DNA of 64,000 bases from Mycolicibacterium confluentis (GTDB lineage Bacteria > Actinomycetota > Actinomycetes > Mycobacteriales > Mycobacteriaceae): NCBI RefSeq assembly GCF_010729895.1, contig NZ_AP022612.1:1612001-1676000 (forward strand), read 5' to 3'. The notes under the pieces were generated by a model. That model was not told where the DNA came from, made no database searches, and saw only the letters and a list, made by a program, of their open reading frames with translations. Every line of letters begins with the position of its first letter. Within the stretch, counting starts at the first letter, position 1. Positions 44,212-52,831 of this stretch are shown here, piece by piece. The position numbers and the translations under genes were made by a program.

Positions 44212-45110
44212 CTGAGCCCGCACGGGTGACCCTGGACCTGCCGCACCTGCGATTCGAGGCCTTGGCCTGGGGGCCGACGGACGGCCGGCTGATGCTGTGC
44301 CTGCACGGTTACCCCGACACCGCGTGGACCTGGCGGCACCTGGGCCCGCACTTCGCCGCGCAGGGTTTCCGCGTGATCGCCCCGTTCATGCGCGGCTACG
44401 CGCCCACCGAACTCGCGCGCGACGGCGACTACGGGATCGGTGCGCTGATGTTCGACGCGATGGAACTGCACGCCGCGCTCGGCGGCGGAGACGACGCGGT
44501 CCTGGTCGGACACGACTGGGGTGGGCTGGCGTCCGCCGGGGTCACGGCCTATCCGGGCAACCCGTTCGGCACCGTGGTGTCGATGGGGGTGCCGCTGCCG
44601 GCGAGCCTGCGGGCGGCCGGCAACGCGCGCAGGATGGCGCCGTTCCTTCCGCGGCAACTGAAAATGAGCTGGTACATTTTGTTCCAACAGCTTCCGCGGA
44701 TCTCGGAACGCAACCTGGACCGGGTGATCCCCAAGCTGTGGCGGGACTGGTGCCCGCCAGGCTACGACGCCCGCGAGGACCTTGCGCGACTGTGGGACAG
44801 CCTCCCGGACACCAGTCACCGCACCGCCGCTCTGTCCTACTACCGTGCGATCATGCGCCCGTTGCGGCGTGGCAGGCAGCCCGACCTGGACCGATACGGG
44901 ATGACGCAGCAGCCGATCTCACCGCTTCTGGTGCTGCACGGCCGCATCGACGGCGCCATCGATGTCCGGATCGGCACCGTGAGCGCACAGGGGCTGCCGG
45001 TGGGCAGTCGTCACGAGATCATCGACGGGGCCGGGCATTTCATGCACCTGGATAAGCCCGAGGTTGTGCACCGGCTCATCGGCGACTACGCGGGCGATGC
45101 CACCTCGTAG
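44208..45110 (+). CDS. alpha/beta hydrolase (epoxide hydrolase-like)
   Basis: A 300-residue alpha/beta-hydrolase. The segment LCLHGYPDTAWTWRHLGPHF precedes the nucleophile elbow VGHDWGG, where Asp (not Ser) is the nucleophile, as in epoxide hydrolases and haloalkane dehalogenases. The His is in GAGHFMHLDKPE. Translationally coupled to the amidohydrolase. Its 3' end overlaps the monooxygenase remnant on the other strand. Confidence 0.82.
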   Translation: MTEPARVTLDLPHLRFEALAWGPTDGRLMLCLHGYPDTAWTWRHLGPHFAAQGFRVIAPFMRGYAPTELARDGDYGIGALMFDAMELHAALGGGDDAVLVGHDWGGLASAGVTAYPGNPFGTVVSMGVPLPASLRAAGNARRMAPFLPRQLKMSWYILFQQLPRISERNLDRVIPKLWRDWCPPGYDAREDLARLWDSLPDTSHRTAALSYYRAIMRPLRRGRQPDLDRYGMTQQPISPLLVLHGRIDGAIDVRIGTVSAQGLPVGSRHEIIDGAGHFMHLDKPEVVHRLIGDYAGDATS

Positions 45111-45305
45111 TCGTCGGGGTTCACCCTGCTGGTCCACTTCCAGTAGTCGACGATGCGGAACCCGTAGAGCGTGGGCACGTCCCCGGCCGAGTTCTTGTAG
45201 TAGCTGACCACTTTGGGATGCGTGTAGACCATGGTCTTCAACCGGGCCTGGTTGCGGCGGTGATAGTTGGCGCAGACATCGGCCTTGGGGGCGGCCCAGC
45301 GCGCG
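45086..45305 (-). pseudogene. C-terminal remnant of a flavin-containing monooxygenase
   Basis: The last 70 residues of a flavin monooxygenase of the Baeyer-Villiger/FMO type: RLKTMVYTHPKVVSYYKNSAG, then FRIVDYWKWTSRVNPDDYEV (quoted in parts). The rest of the gene, including the FAD and NADP motifs, is missing; upstream on its strand the homology ends at the 106-bp tandem repeat, which probably marks the breakpoint. Confidence 0.6.
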
Positions 45306-45572
45306 TGGTCGCATCCCCCTGACACCCCTTGTCTGGAGGCCGTCATCATTTGATGACGGCGTGTGGTCGGGAGGGTCCTTGGTCGGGTCGCGGCGTGGCC
45401 GGAACTCTCCGTGGTCGCGTCCCCCTGATGCCTCTCGTCTGTGGGGCGTCATCACTTGATGACGGCGTGTGGTGGGGACGGTCTTTGGTCGGGTCCCGGC
45501 GCGGCCGGAACCCTCCTTGGTCGCGTCCCCCTGACATCCCTCTTCTGAACGGCGTCATCACCTGATGACGCC
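45305..45572. repeat. 106-bp tandem repeat (2.5 copies) with palindromic cores
   Basis: Units at 45305-45410 and 45411-45516 (106 bp each) and a 56-bp partial unit at 45517-45572. Each contains a palindrome with core CGTCATCA-N2-TGATGACG: 45341-45358, 45447-45464 and 45553-45570. In the first and third the arms extend to 10 bp. Each unit starts GTGGTCGC or TTGGTCGC, then TCCCCCTGA. The same palindrome occurs alone at 27198-27215. No gene is supported within it. Confidence 0.9.
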
Positions 45573-45674
45573 CCAGGCCGGGGCCCAGGCGGACCGCTAC
45601 AGAAAATTGATGCACCTAGCCCTACTGCAACGGTTATAGCCTCAAAGTGCAACAGTTTCGAGGAGGGCCGACGG

Positions 45675-46544
45675 GTGCGCAGACGTTTCATCAGAGCCGT
45701 GCTCGCGGTCCTATTTGCCCTGCTCGCCGTGCTCGCCGGGCTGCTCAACCCGCCGGACGCCCACGCAGAAGTCTGCGCCGCACAGCTCGCGGCGGCCGAG
45801 GCCACCGGCGCCAAGATCGACGCGCACAACGCGCGCCGCCCGCCCGGCGGGGTTGCGCCACCCCACATCGCGGATCCCTACAACCGCGAGGCCGAGCAGC
45901 TCAACGCCGAGCGCGATGCCAACGCCGCCAAACTTCGCGCCTGCGCCAACGCCGCCACCAAGCTCACCGCCAACGGCCCGCTGCCCCCACCGCTGACCCC
46001 CAAGGCGCGCACCGATCTGACGCAGGCCAAGATGCAGGTGCCGCCCGGGTGGGTGCCGCCGAACCCGGTGCCGACACTGCCGAACAGCAGGGTGACCGTT
46101 CCCAGCGGCAGCCCGATTCGGCCAGTCTGGGATGTGGTCAAGAAGCTGTCGACGCCGATGAAGAGTTTTCCGAACACCTCGCTGCAGGGGCAGCCGCGAC
46201 CCCAGGTCGGCGACCGTCACCCCTCTCAACCGTGGACCACGGTCGGAACCCGACGGGATGGCAGCCCGGCCGTGTCCGCCGACCACATCGTGCCGAAGGT
46301 CGAAATCATGTACCTGCCAAGGTTCCTGGAGCTCTCACCCGACGACATGTGGTTGGTGCTCAACGCCCCACTCAATCTTCAGTGGCTGCCGTCGGTGGTG
46401 AACGTCGTCAACAAGAATTCGAGATCGGCCGCCGACATGCAGGGCGTGGACCCCACGTGGCGCGACGCGCAGACCACCCTGCAGAACCGCAAACGCGCCG
46501 AACTCACCGAACTGATTGCCACACTGGCAGACAGCCGAGCCTAG
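45675..46544 (+). CDS. secreted HNH-type nuclease (putative toxin)
   Basis: A 289-residue exported protein. The signal peptide RRRFIRAVLAVLFALLAVLA ends at AHA about residue 31. The middle is Pro-rich. The C-terminal third has an HNH/GH-E-like nuclease signature: SADHIVPKVEIMYLPRFLEL with D203-H204, then LNAPLNLQWLPSVVN and NKNSRSAADM. This arrangement matches C-terminal toxin domains of actinobacterial polymorphic toxins. Start GTG at 45675 after GAGGAGG. A likely immunity gene follows by 10 bp. Alternatively it is an extracellular nutritional nuclease. Confidence 0.75.
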   Translation: MRRRFIRAVLAVLFALLAVLAGLLNPPDAHAEVCAAQLAAAEATGAKIDAHNARRPPGGVAPPHIADPYNREAEQLNAERDANAAKLRACANAATKLTANGPLPPPLTPKARTDLTQAKMQVPPGWVPPNPVPTLPNSRVTVPSGSPIRPVWDVVKKLSTPMKSFPNTSLQGQPRPQVGDRHPSQPWTTVGTRRDGSPAVSADHIVPKVEIMYLPRFLELSPDDMWLVLNAPLNLQWLPSVVNVVNKNSRSAADMQGVDPTWRDAQTTLQNRKRAELTELIATLADSRA

Positions 46545-46554
46545 GAGAGCCCTG

Positions 46555-47265
46555 ATGGACCGTGACGAACTGGCGGGCGCCCTCACCGGATGGGCGGACA
46601 CCCCGTTCGAGATCCTCGAACCCGGGCCGGCGACCCGCGCATTGATCCCGCAGGCGTGGTGGCCCGTGGCCGAGTCCAGCGACCCGCAGGAGCGGATCGC
46701 CGCCGCACTGTCGTTCTGGAACACCGACTTCCTGGATCTGATCCCGCGATTCGCCGCCGCGCTGCGCACCGAACTCGTCGACGTCCGCGTCGTCAAGCAC
46801 TCGTGGGTGGACGCCCCGACGCTGGACTACGTGCTGCGCAGCGAGGTGGACGGTTACGCGACCTGGATGGGGGAGAGCCCGGCCAGCTTCGTCGAACCGC
46901 CGCTCTTCGACTCACTGCCGCGGCCCGTGCAGACTTTTCTGCGCACGGTGCACGCGGGCTTCACGACCTGGGACGGCGAATCCTGCGGCCTGACCGCGCC
47001 CCGCGACATGAAAACCTATGCGGCATACCTGGATGCGGCCGAGGACGGTGTGCGCGGATGGTTCGACTCCGAATGGGACCACGAGATCCCGCTGCCGGAC
47101 TCCCGCCGCTTCCTGCGCGTGACGGGCCGCGAAACATACTCGGATCTGCTGACCTCGCCGGACCTTCCGCTCGGCACCGCCGTCACCTATTACGAACCCG
47201 ACCTGGAACTCACCACCTTCGGTGAGGCCCTCGACGAGTTCCTGATGATCCCGCTCGAGGGCTGA
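46555..47265 (+). CDS. SMI1/KNR4-like putative immunity protein
   Basis: A 236-residue acidic protein without signal peptide or membrane span, so cytoplasmic. The segment LPRPVQTFLRTVHAGFTTWD, then GLTAPRDMKTYAAYL, resembles the SMI1/KNR4 fold used by many immunity proteins to neutralise nuclease toxins. Start ATG at 46555 behind AGGAG, 10 bp after the nuclease stop and 1 bp before the next gene. Family assignment is by eye and tentative; position next to a secreted nuclease is the main argument. Confidence 0.55.
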   Translation: MDRDELAGALTGWADTPFEILEPGPATRALIPQAWWPVAESSDPQERIAAALSFWNTDFLDLIPRFAAALRTELVDVRVVKHSWVDAPTLDYVLRSEVDGYATWMGESPASFVEPPLFDSLPRPVQTFLRTVHAGFTTWDGESCGLTAPRDMKTYAAYLDAAEDGVRGWFDSEWDHEIPLPDSRRFLRVTGRETYSDLLTSPDLPLGTAVTYYEPDLELTTFGEALDEFLMIPLEG

Positions 47266-47266
47266 C

Positions 47267-47854
47267 ATGACTCATCCGCCCTTCGACCCGGACAAGACCA
47301 CCGTGCTGCGTCCAACGCCGCAGCGGCCCTCGCCGCCCCTGCGACCGCCGCCGCCGCTGATTCAGGCGTCGAACATCCCGCCGGTGCTCGTCGCGCCGTC
47401 GGCCTATCACCCCGTGCCGCAACCTCCAGGGCAGCCGAAGCCCACACGCCGCCGTGGCATCTGGATTGCGGCAGGGACTGCGGTCGCGCTGCTCGCCGCC
47501 GGAGGTTCGATCGGCGGAGTCGCGTGGCACCGGCAAAGCGAGACCGAGGCGCAACTCGCGCAGATCCGCCAGACCGTAACGGAGTTCGCCGAGGCATCGG
47601 ACTCCGCCGACACGCCCACAATGGCATCCCTGATGTGTGCGGCCGAAGCCGCCGAATTCACCGACCAATCCGACTACGACCCGGACGCCGAACCCATCAC
47701 CCCCGGCGCCCGCGCGGCCGTCGACATCGGTGCGATCTCGCTGGCCAAGGACACGGCGACCGTCGACGTCACCCGTCCGCCGACGCCCGCCGCCACGTTC
47801 ACGCTCAAACGTGAGGGCGACGCCTGGAAACTGTGCAATCCGAGCGGGGATTGA
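47267..47854 (+). CDS. proline-rich single-span membrane protein
   Basis: A 195-residue protein: a Pro-rich cytoplasmic N-terminus (residues 1-62, PSPPLRPPPPLI), then one span (IWIAAGTAVALLAAGGSIGGVAW, residues 65-87), then an extracellular domain of about 105 residues resembling small NTF2/DUF4878-like domains (QIRQTVTEFAEASDSADTPTMASLMC ... GDAWKLC). Two cysteines could form a disulfide. It begins one base after the putative immunity gene, so it belongs to the same operon. Function unknown. Confidence 0.7.
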   Translation: MTHPPFDPDKTTVLRPTPQRPSPPLRPPPPLIQASNIPPVLVAPSAYHPVPQPPGQPKPTRRRGIWIAAGTAVALLAAGGSIGGVAWHRQSETEAQLAQIRQTVTEFAEASDSADTPTMASLMCAAEAAEFTDQSDYDPDAEPITPGARAAVDIGAISLAKDTATVDVTRPPTPAATFTLKREGDAWKLCNPSGD

Positions 47855-47941
47855 CGCACTCGGCAAAAACGGCCCCACGATCGTCACAACCTTTGTACCC
47901 TCTCCAAAACCCCGCACTACAGAGCCTTTGGAGGGCGCACC

Positions 47942-49792
47942 GTGACGACGATGAAGCAGATCTGCCTTGGCGTGGCGGTCGCTGGCGCGGTCGCCGGTGC
48001 CGGATCGGTCGCCGGGACCGCCGTCGCGTACGCCGAATCGGACTCTGACTCGGCGTCCGGCAGTTCCACGTCACGCTCCAGCGCGACCGACCGGGCGGAC
48101 CGCACGTCGGCGCGCGAGCAGCGCCGAGCCGTCGCCACCGAACGACTGAAGGTGCACTCGGATGTCGCCAAGCGCAGCGAGCGCTTGGCCGCGGCGGTCG
48201 AGGCGGCCCGCACGGTCAAGGACAGGGACAGGGACGTCGAGCGCCTCGATGTCACCAAAGGGTTCTCGCGCGCAGTCGATTCCATTGCCGAGGCGTCGAC
48301 GACCCTGCGCCGCAGTGTCGAGGTCCGCGTCGGTGAGGAACAGCGCAAGCCGGGCAAGGCGCTCACCGCGTTCCTGAAGAGCCTGCCGAAGCTGCCGAAG
48401 CCGGCCCCGATCAAGGCGCCGTCGCTGCCGAGCCCGCTGCTGCCGTTCGCCCTGGCAGGCGCCAACACCACGGTCGTCTCCACCACCCGCCGCACCGACA
48501 GCGCACCCGAGGCCGCGGTCCAAACCACCTCTGCGCCAACGCAACGCGTGCTGGTGATCGGCGTCGACGGCGTCAACCTCAGCAAGATCCTCGACGACCC
48601 CGTCACCAACGACAAGTTCATCAACCTGATGAACTCCGGCACCACGAGCGCCTCCAGCATTGCCGGGCACACCACCATCTCCAACCCGTCCTGGACCGCG
48701 ATCCTCACCGGCGTGTGGGACAACAAGAGCGGCGTGGTGAACAACATCTTCAATCCGGCGCCGTACAACAAGTGGCCCACGGTGTTCGACCAGTTGGAGG
48801 GCGCCAACCGGGACATCCGCACCAAGGTGATCGCCGACTGGGACGTGATCACCGACATCGCCAGCGCGGGCACCTTCGGCGCTGACGAGGTCACGCTCGT
48901 CAACCAGGTCGCGGGCGACAGCGACTGGTCGAAGACCGACGAGAAGGTCACCGAGGAGACCATCAAGACCATCCTCGGCACCGACCCCGCCTACAGCGAA
49001 GTCCCGAACTTCCTGTTCACCTACCTCGTGCAGGTCGACGAGGCCGGCCATGCGCACGGCGGTGACTCGCAGCAGTACGCCGACGCCCTGGCCCGCACCG
49101 ACGAGAACCTCGGCGCGATCTTGGACGCGGTCGCCGCGAGGGAAGCGGCCTCCTGCGCCGCGGGTGCGTGCGAGGAGTGGACGGTCATCGTCGTCACCGA
49201 CCACGGCCATCAGCCGCAGAAGGGTTTCGGGCACGGGTTCCAATCACCGCGTGAGACATCGTCATTCGTGATCGTCGACGGCCCCGGCTTCGGTGTGGGG
49301 GAGATGAACCTCGGGTACGAGATCGTCGACGTCACGCCCACCGTCGTGAAGCTCTTCGGCATCGACCCGACCCGCGACGCCGACGGCAAGCCGCTGATGG
49401 ACCGCAGCGGCGGCCAGGTCAGTCCGGATGATCTGCAGAAGGCGCTGCAGGAGCAGATCGACAGCTACGGCTGGCCCGATCCCGCCACGACCTTCACCCT
49501 GAGCGTGCGCACCATCTTCACGAGCATCCCGTACTTCGTGGTTCAGATCACCAACACCATCACGTCGCAGTTGAACGACATCGCCAGCCAGGGTATCCCC
49601 GTGGTCAGCCAGTTGGCCGCGGTGGCGGTCATCCCCGTTGAGCTCATCGGCGGCGCGCTGTATGCGGTGACGGATGTGATCGCGCAGATCGTCGCAAAGT
49701 TGACCGGCGCCGGGGTCATCCCGCCGTCGGCGCCGGAGCTGCGCGAGTCGGCCGACCCGATCCTGTGGCCCGAGGTCGCGATCGCGGTCTAG
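47942..49792 (+). CDS. secreted alkaline-phosphatase-superfamily phosphodiesterase
   Basis: A 616-residue exported protein with a Sec signal peptide (AGAVAGAGSVAGTAVAYA, cleavage near residue 31), then a Ser/Arg-rich, likely disordered segment. The catalytic domain from about residue 200 is of the nucleotide pyrophosphatase/phosphodiesterase type. Metal and nucleophile motifs are VLVIGVDGVNLSKI, AGHTTISNPSWTAILTGVW (Thr nucleophile region), VDEAGHAHGG and VTDHGHQPQKGFGHG. The start GTG at 47942 has GGAGGG upstream. Single-gene unit; substrate a phosphodiester or phosphonate, unknown. Confidence 0.82.
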   Translation: MTTMKQICLGVAVAGAVAGAGSVAGTAVAYAESDSDSASGSSTSRSSATDRADRTSAREQRRAVATERLKVHSDVAKRSERLAAAVEAARTVKDRDRDVERLDVTKGFSRAVDSIAEASTTLRRSVEVRVGEEQRKPGKALTAFLKSLPKLPKPAPIKAPSLPSPLLPFALAGANTTVVSTTRRTDSAPEAAVQTTSAPTQRVLVIGVDGVNLSKILDDPVTNDKFINLMNSGTTSASSIAGHTTISNPSWTAILTGVWDNKSGVVNNIFNPAPYNKWPTVFDQLEGANRDIRTKVIADWDVITDIASAGTFGADEVTLVNQVAGDSDWSKTDEKVTEETIKTILGTDPAYSEVPNFLFTYLVQVDEAGHAHGGDSQQYADALARTDENLGAILDAVAAREAASCAAGACEEWTVIVVTDHGHQPQKGFGHGFQSPRETSSFVIVDGPGFGVGEMNLGYEIVDVTPTVVKLFGIDPTRDADGKPLMDRSGGQVSPDDLQKALQEQIDSYGWPDPATTFTLSVRTIFTSIPYFVVQITNTITSQLNDIASQGIPVVSQLAAVAVIPVELIGGALYAVTDVIAQIVAKLTGAGVIPPSAPELRESADPILWPEVAIAV

Positions 49793-49799
49793 TGGCTTC

Positions 49800-49853
49800 G
49801 ACTGTGCGGAGTTGGAGGGCTTCTCGCCGGTATCCCTTCAACTCCCCACAGTC
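49800..49853. terminator. long hairpin, probable terminator
   Basis: Arms 49800-49819 and 49834-49853 match at 18 of 20 positions as an inverted repeat around a 14-nt loop; the outer ends are GACTGTG/CACAGTC. It begins 8 bp after the phosphodiesterase stop. No T-run follows. Confidence 0.6.
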
Positions 49854-49891
49854 TCTGCATAAGCCGAGCCGCCGCAGGGTATCCCGACGGC

Positions 49892-50956
49892 ATGCGGCTC
49901 AAGCGCAGCAATCTGTCCTCGCAGGGCATCACCCGGCGGCGGTGCGGTAAGGGTTTCGCCTACACCGGCCCCGACGGCTCACCGCTGACCGATGACGCCA
50001 CCCTGGCGCGGATCAAGGACCTGGTGATCCCGCCGGCCTGGAAGAAGGTGTGGATCAGCCCATTCGCCAACGGGCACATCCAGGCCGTCGGCACCGACAT
50101 CGCGGGGCGGCGGCAGTACCTGTATCACGTGCGCTGGCAGCAGGAGCGGTCCGAGGAGAAGTTCGACCGGGTGCTCGAGATGTCCAGGCACCTCCCGGAA
50201 TGGCGTGCGCAGGTGGCGCAGGATCTGGCCGGCCGCGGGCTGACCCGTGAGCGCGTGCTGGCGCTGGCGCTGTACCTCCTGGACCGCGGGTACTTCCGCG
50301 CCGGCGGTGAGCAGTACGCCGAGGAGAACGAGTCCTACGGCCTGGCCACGCTGCTGTGTGAGCACGTCAACGTGCGCGGGTCGTCTGTGGTGTTCGACTA
50401 CCCGGCCAAAAGTGGTGTGCAGCGTCAGCTGGAACTCGAGGACCCCGAGGTGTCGCGGGCGGTCAAGGCTCTCTTGAAGCGGGGTTCCCGCACCGAGCGC
50501 CTGCTGGTGTGCCGGACGGCCCAGGGCTGGACCGACGTTCGCGCCTCCGACCTCAACGCGCGATTCAAGGAGATGGTGGGCGAGGAGTACAGCGTCAAAG
50601 ATCTTCGCACGTGGCACGGCACGGTGCTGGGCGCCGCGGCCTTCGGGGACGCCGACCCCGCGACCACCAAGCGGCAGACCAAGAAGATCGAGGCCGCCGT
50701 GATGAAAGAGGTCTCCGGAGAGTTGGGCAACACCCCGGCCGTGGCGCGGGGGTCGTATGTCGATCCGCGCGTGGTGGCCGGCTACGAGCAGGGGCTGACC
50801 ATCGCGTCCGCGGTACGTCGGGCGGCCAAGGAGACCGAACCCGCCGCCGCGCAGGCCATCCTGGAGAAGGCCACCCGCTCGCTGATCAACCGCGTCGGCA
50901 AGGGCAGTGCCGCTTCACGGCGCCCGCAGGGGGAGCCGATGCCGACCGCGGCGTAG
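49892..50956 (+). CDS. DNA topoisomerase IB
   Basis: A 354-residue poxvirus-type topoisomerase IB. The N-terminal domain begins RRRCGKGFAYTGPDGSPLTD; the catalytic domain has YLYHVRWQQERSEEKFDRV, VFDYPAKSGVQRQ, and WHGTVLGAAAF. The nucleophile is Tyr289 (ARGSYVDPRVV). It relaxes supercoils by a transient 3'-phosphotyrosine without ATP. Such bacterial genes are accessory to the essential TopA/gyrase set. The first ATG (49892) agrees with the family N-terminus. Confidence 0.9.
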   Translation: MRLKRSNLSSQGITRRRCGKGFAYTGPDGSPLTDDATLARIKDLVIPPAWKKVWISPFANGHIQAVGTDIAGRRQYLYHVRWQQERSEEKFDRVLEMSRHLPEWRAQVAQDLAGRGLTRERVLALALYLLDRGYFRAGGEQYAEENESYGLATLLCEHVNVRGSSVVFDYPAKSGVQRQLELEDPEVSRAVKALLKRGSRTERLLVCRTAQGWTDVRASDLNARFKEMVGEEYSVKDLRTWHGTVLGAAAFGDADPATTKRQTKKIEAAVMKEVSGELGNTPAVARGSYVDPRVVAGYEQGLTIASAVRRAAKETEPAAAQAILEKATRSLINRVGKGSAASRRPQGEPMPTAA

Positions 50957-51080
50957 ATCTCGGTGTTGGCTGCGCGGATTTGGATGCCTCTGCGCCAAGA
51001 TCCGCACTGTGGAGCAGCGGGAACTCTGGCGTGGTCGGCCGCGACTATCCTCGAGGGCAGCTTTAAAGGAGGTGGACCCC

Positions 51081-51623
51081 GTGTCTCGACTGCGATCGAA
51101 GAAATCGATCGAGGCGACCCTGCGCCACATCGAACACCGGGTGCTCGAAGAGGTCCATCTGAGCCCATGGGTCCGCCGTATCGGTGTGGCGGCGGTCGTC
51201 GTGTTGATCATTGCGGCGACCACTGGCGTGCTGGTGGGGGACGACGCGGGGTTGCCGCTGGTGGCGGCGGTGCTGGCCGCCGGGTCCGCGTTCTGCTCGG
51301 CCGCCGCGCTGCGGCTTCGGCGCTTCCGCTGGGCCTCCGCGGCGGCGTACCTGTCAGGGCTCGCCGCGGTGGCCGGAGCGGCGGCGTTCTGGTGGTGCCA
51401 GACCAGCGACGCGGCCGCGACGCTGCTGGTGTCGACGGCGGCGGGCGGGCTGGCCGCGGCGACGCTGACCGTGGTGTGGCTCTCGGTCGTCATCACCCCG
51501 GCCGCCCGCTCCCAGCCGGACATGCGGTACCGGACACAGCCCATCGAGGAACCCCGCTCGGGCGGGGGTACGCACACCTGGCCGCCGCCCTGCGCGGGCC
51601 CGGACCGGCCCGATCAGAAGTAG
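51081..51623 (+). CDS. four-span membrane protein
   Basis: A 180-residue membrane protein with four hydrophobic spans between residues 35 and 145 (RIGVAAVVVLIIAATTGVLV; LPLVAAVLAAGSAFCSAAAL; AAAYLSGLAAVAGAAAFWW; LLVSTAAGGLAAATLTVVWL). The N-terminus is basic (RLRSKKSIEATLRHIEHRV). Start GTG at 51081 with a very strong AAAGGAGGTGG site; upstream in-frame starts lack one. Function unknown. Its end overlaps the convergent desulfurisation operon by 10 bp. Confidence 0.75.
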   Translation: MSRLRSKKSIEATLRHIEHRVLEEVHLSPWVRRIGVAAVVVLIIAATTGVLVGDDAGLPLVAAVLAAGSAFCSAAALRLRRFRWASAAAYLSGLAAVAGAAAFWWCQTSDAAATLLVSTAAGGLAAATLTVVWLSVVITPAARSQPDMRYRTQPIEEPRSGGGTHTWPPPCAGPDRPDQK

Positions 51624-52831
51624 CCGCTGCCCGGCAGCTTGGTGCCGCGCGTGTAGTACGCGCCGAGTGCCGCCGCCTTGTACGACGACGGATTGTGCGA
51701 GGCCAGCGTGCGGATGTTGCGCCAATGCCGGTCCAGCAGGTGCGCCTGGCGCACGATCGACGCGCCGCCGACGTCGAAGATCTGCGACGCCGACTTGATG
51801 CCCAACGCGTCGACGACGATCTTGGCCGCCGCGGCCTGCCGCGACGCCTCATGCGCCAACGCCAGGTCCGGGTCGGTCTTGTCGATGTCAGCCTGGTAGG
51901 CGATCCCCAGAGCCTCGGCCGCGGCCAGCACCGTGGCCTCACCGGCGTAGGCCGCGGCGGCGATCTCACCGATCTCGCGCTGCAGCAGCGGATCGTCGGC
52001 CGGCACCGGGTGGGGCGCCCACGCGAAACTGCGGGCCCGTGAATGCACGTGCTCCACAGCGTCGCGGCGCAGCGCATGGATCACGCCGACCTCCAGCGCC
52101 GTGACGTACAGCTGGAAGAACGCGCCGGACAGGTACAGCGACTGCTCCTCGTCGTCGGCGCCCGGCGGGGCGAACTCCATGACCTCCTCGGCGAGCACCG
52201 GGACGTTCTCGAAGGTCGCGGTGCCGGTGCCGGTGGCGCGCTGCCCCATACCGTCCCAGTCGTCGAGCACGGTCACGCCCGGCTGATCGGTGGCCACCAG
52301 CGCGATCACCGAGGCACCTGTGGGATCACTGGCCAGCACCTCGGCGTAGTCGGAGTACAGGGTGCCGGTGGTGAAGAACTTCTTGCCGTTGAGCAGGTAG
52401 TTGTCACCGTCGGCGGTGAGCCTGGTCTGCCAGGTGAACCCGCCGGCCGGCGTCGAGCCGATCTCGGTGGACGCGTTGCCGATCAGCTTGCCGCCCAACG
52501 CCAGATCGATGCCCTGCTGCCGAAGCTCACCGTCGAGGCGCAGCCGCTCCTCGATGTGCGCGAAGTGCCCGCGCAGGATGTGCGCGACGTTGACATCGAC
52601 GGTCGCGATCGCGATGACCGTCGCGAACAGCTCGCGCAGCGTCGCGCCGCCGCCGCCCTCGGCCCGCGGCACCCGCAGCGCACCCAGTCCGGACTGCTTG
52701 ATCTCCTCGATCACGGCGAACGGCCGCTCGCCGGTGCGCTCACGCTCCAGCGCACCCTCGCCGATCTTCTCGATCAGCTGGGCCAGACGCTCCGACCCGT
52801 AGGTCAGCGGCTCGGTGGAAATGGCGGTCAT
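51614..52831 (-). CDS. acyl-CoA dehydrogenase-fold monooxygenase (SfnB/DszC-like)
   Basis: A 405-residue acyl-CoA dehydrogenase-fold flavoprotein close to SfnB/DszC-type monooxygenases: LRVPRAEGGGGATLRELFAT, GFTWQTRLTADGDNYLLNGK, KKFFTTGTLYSDYAEVL, WDGMGQRATGTGTATFENV. These use reduced flavin and oxygen on sulfur compounds rather than acyl-CoA. Start ATG at 52831, overlapping the LLM monooxygenase by 4 bp; a longer reading upstream is just the other frame of that gene. Last gene of a six-gene operon. Confidence 0.82.
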   Translation of the reverse strand: MTAISTEPLTYGSERLAQLIEKIGEGALERERTGERPFAVIEEIKQSGLGALRVPRAEGGGGATLRELFATVIAIATVDVNVAHILRGHFAHIEERLRLDGELRQQGIDLALGGKLIGNASTEIGSTPAGGFTWQTRLTADGDNYLLNGKKFFTTGTLYSDYAEVLASDPTGASVIALVATDQPGVTVLDDWDGMGQRATGTGTATFENVPVLAEEVMEFAPPGADDEEQSLYLSGAFFQLYVTALEVGVIHALRRDAVEHVHSRARSFAWAPHPVPADDPLLQREIGEIAAAAYAGEATVLAAAEALGIAYQADIDKTDPDLALAHEASRQAAAAKIVVDALGIKSASQIFDVGGASIVRQAHLLDRHWRNIRTLASHNPSSYKAAALGAYYTRGTKLPGSGYF

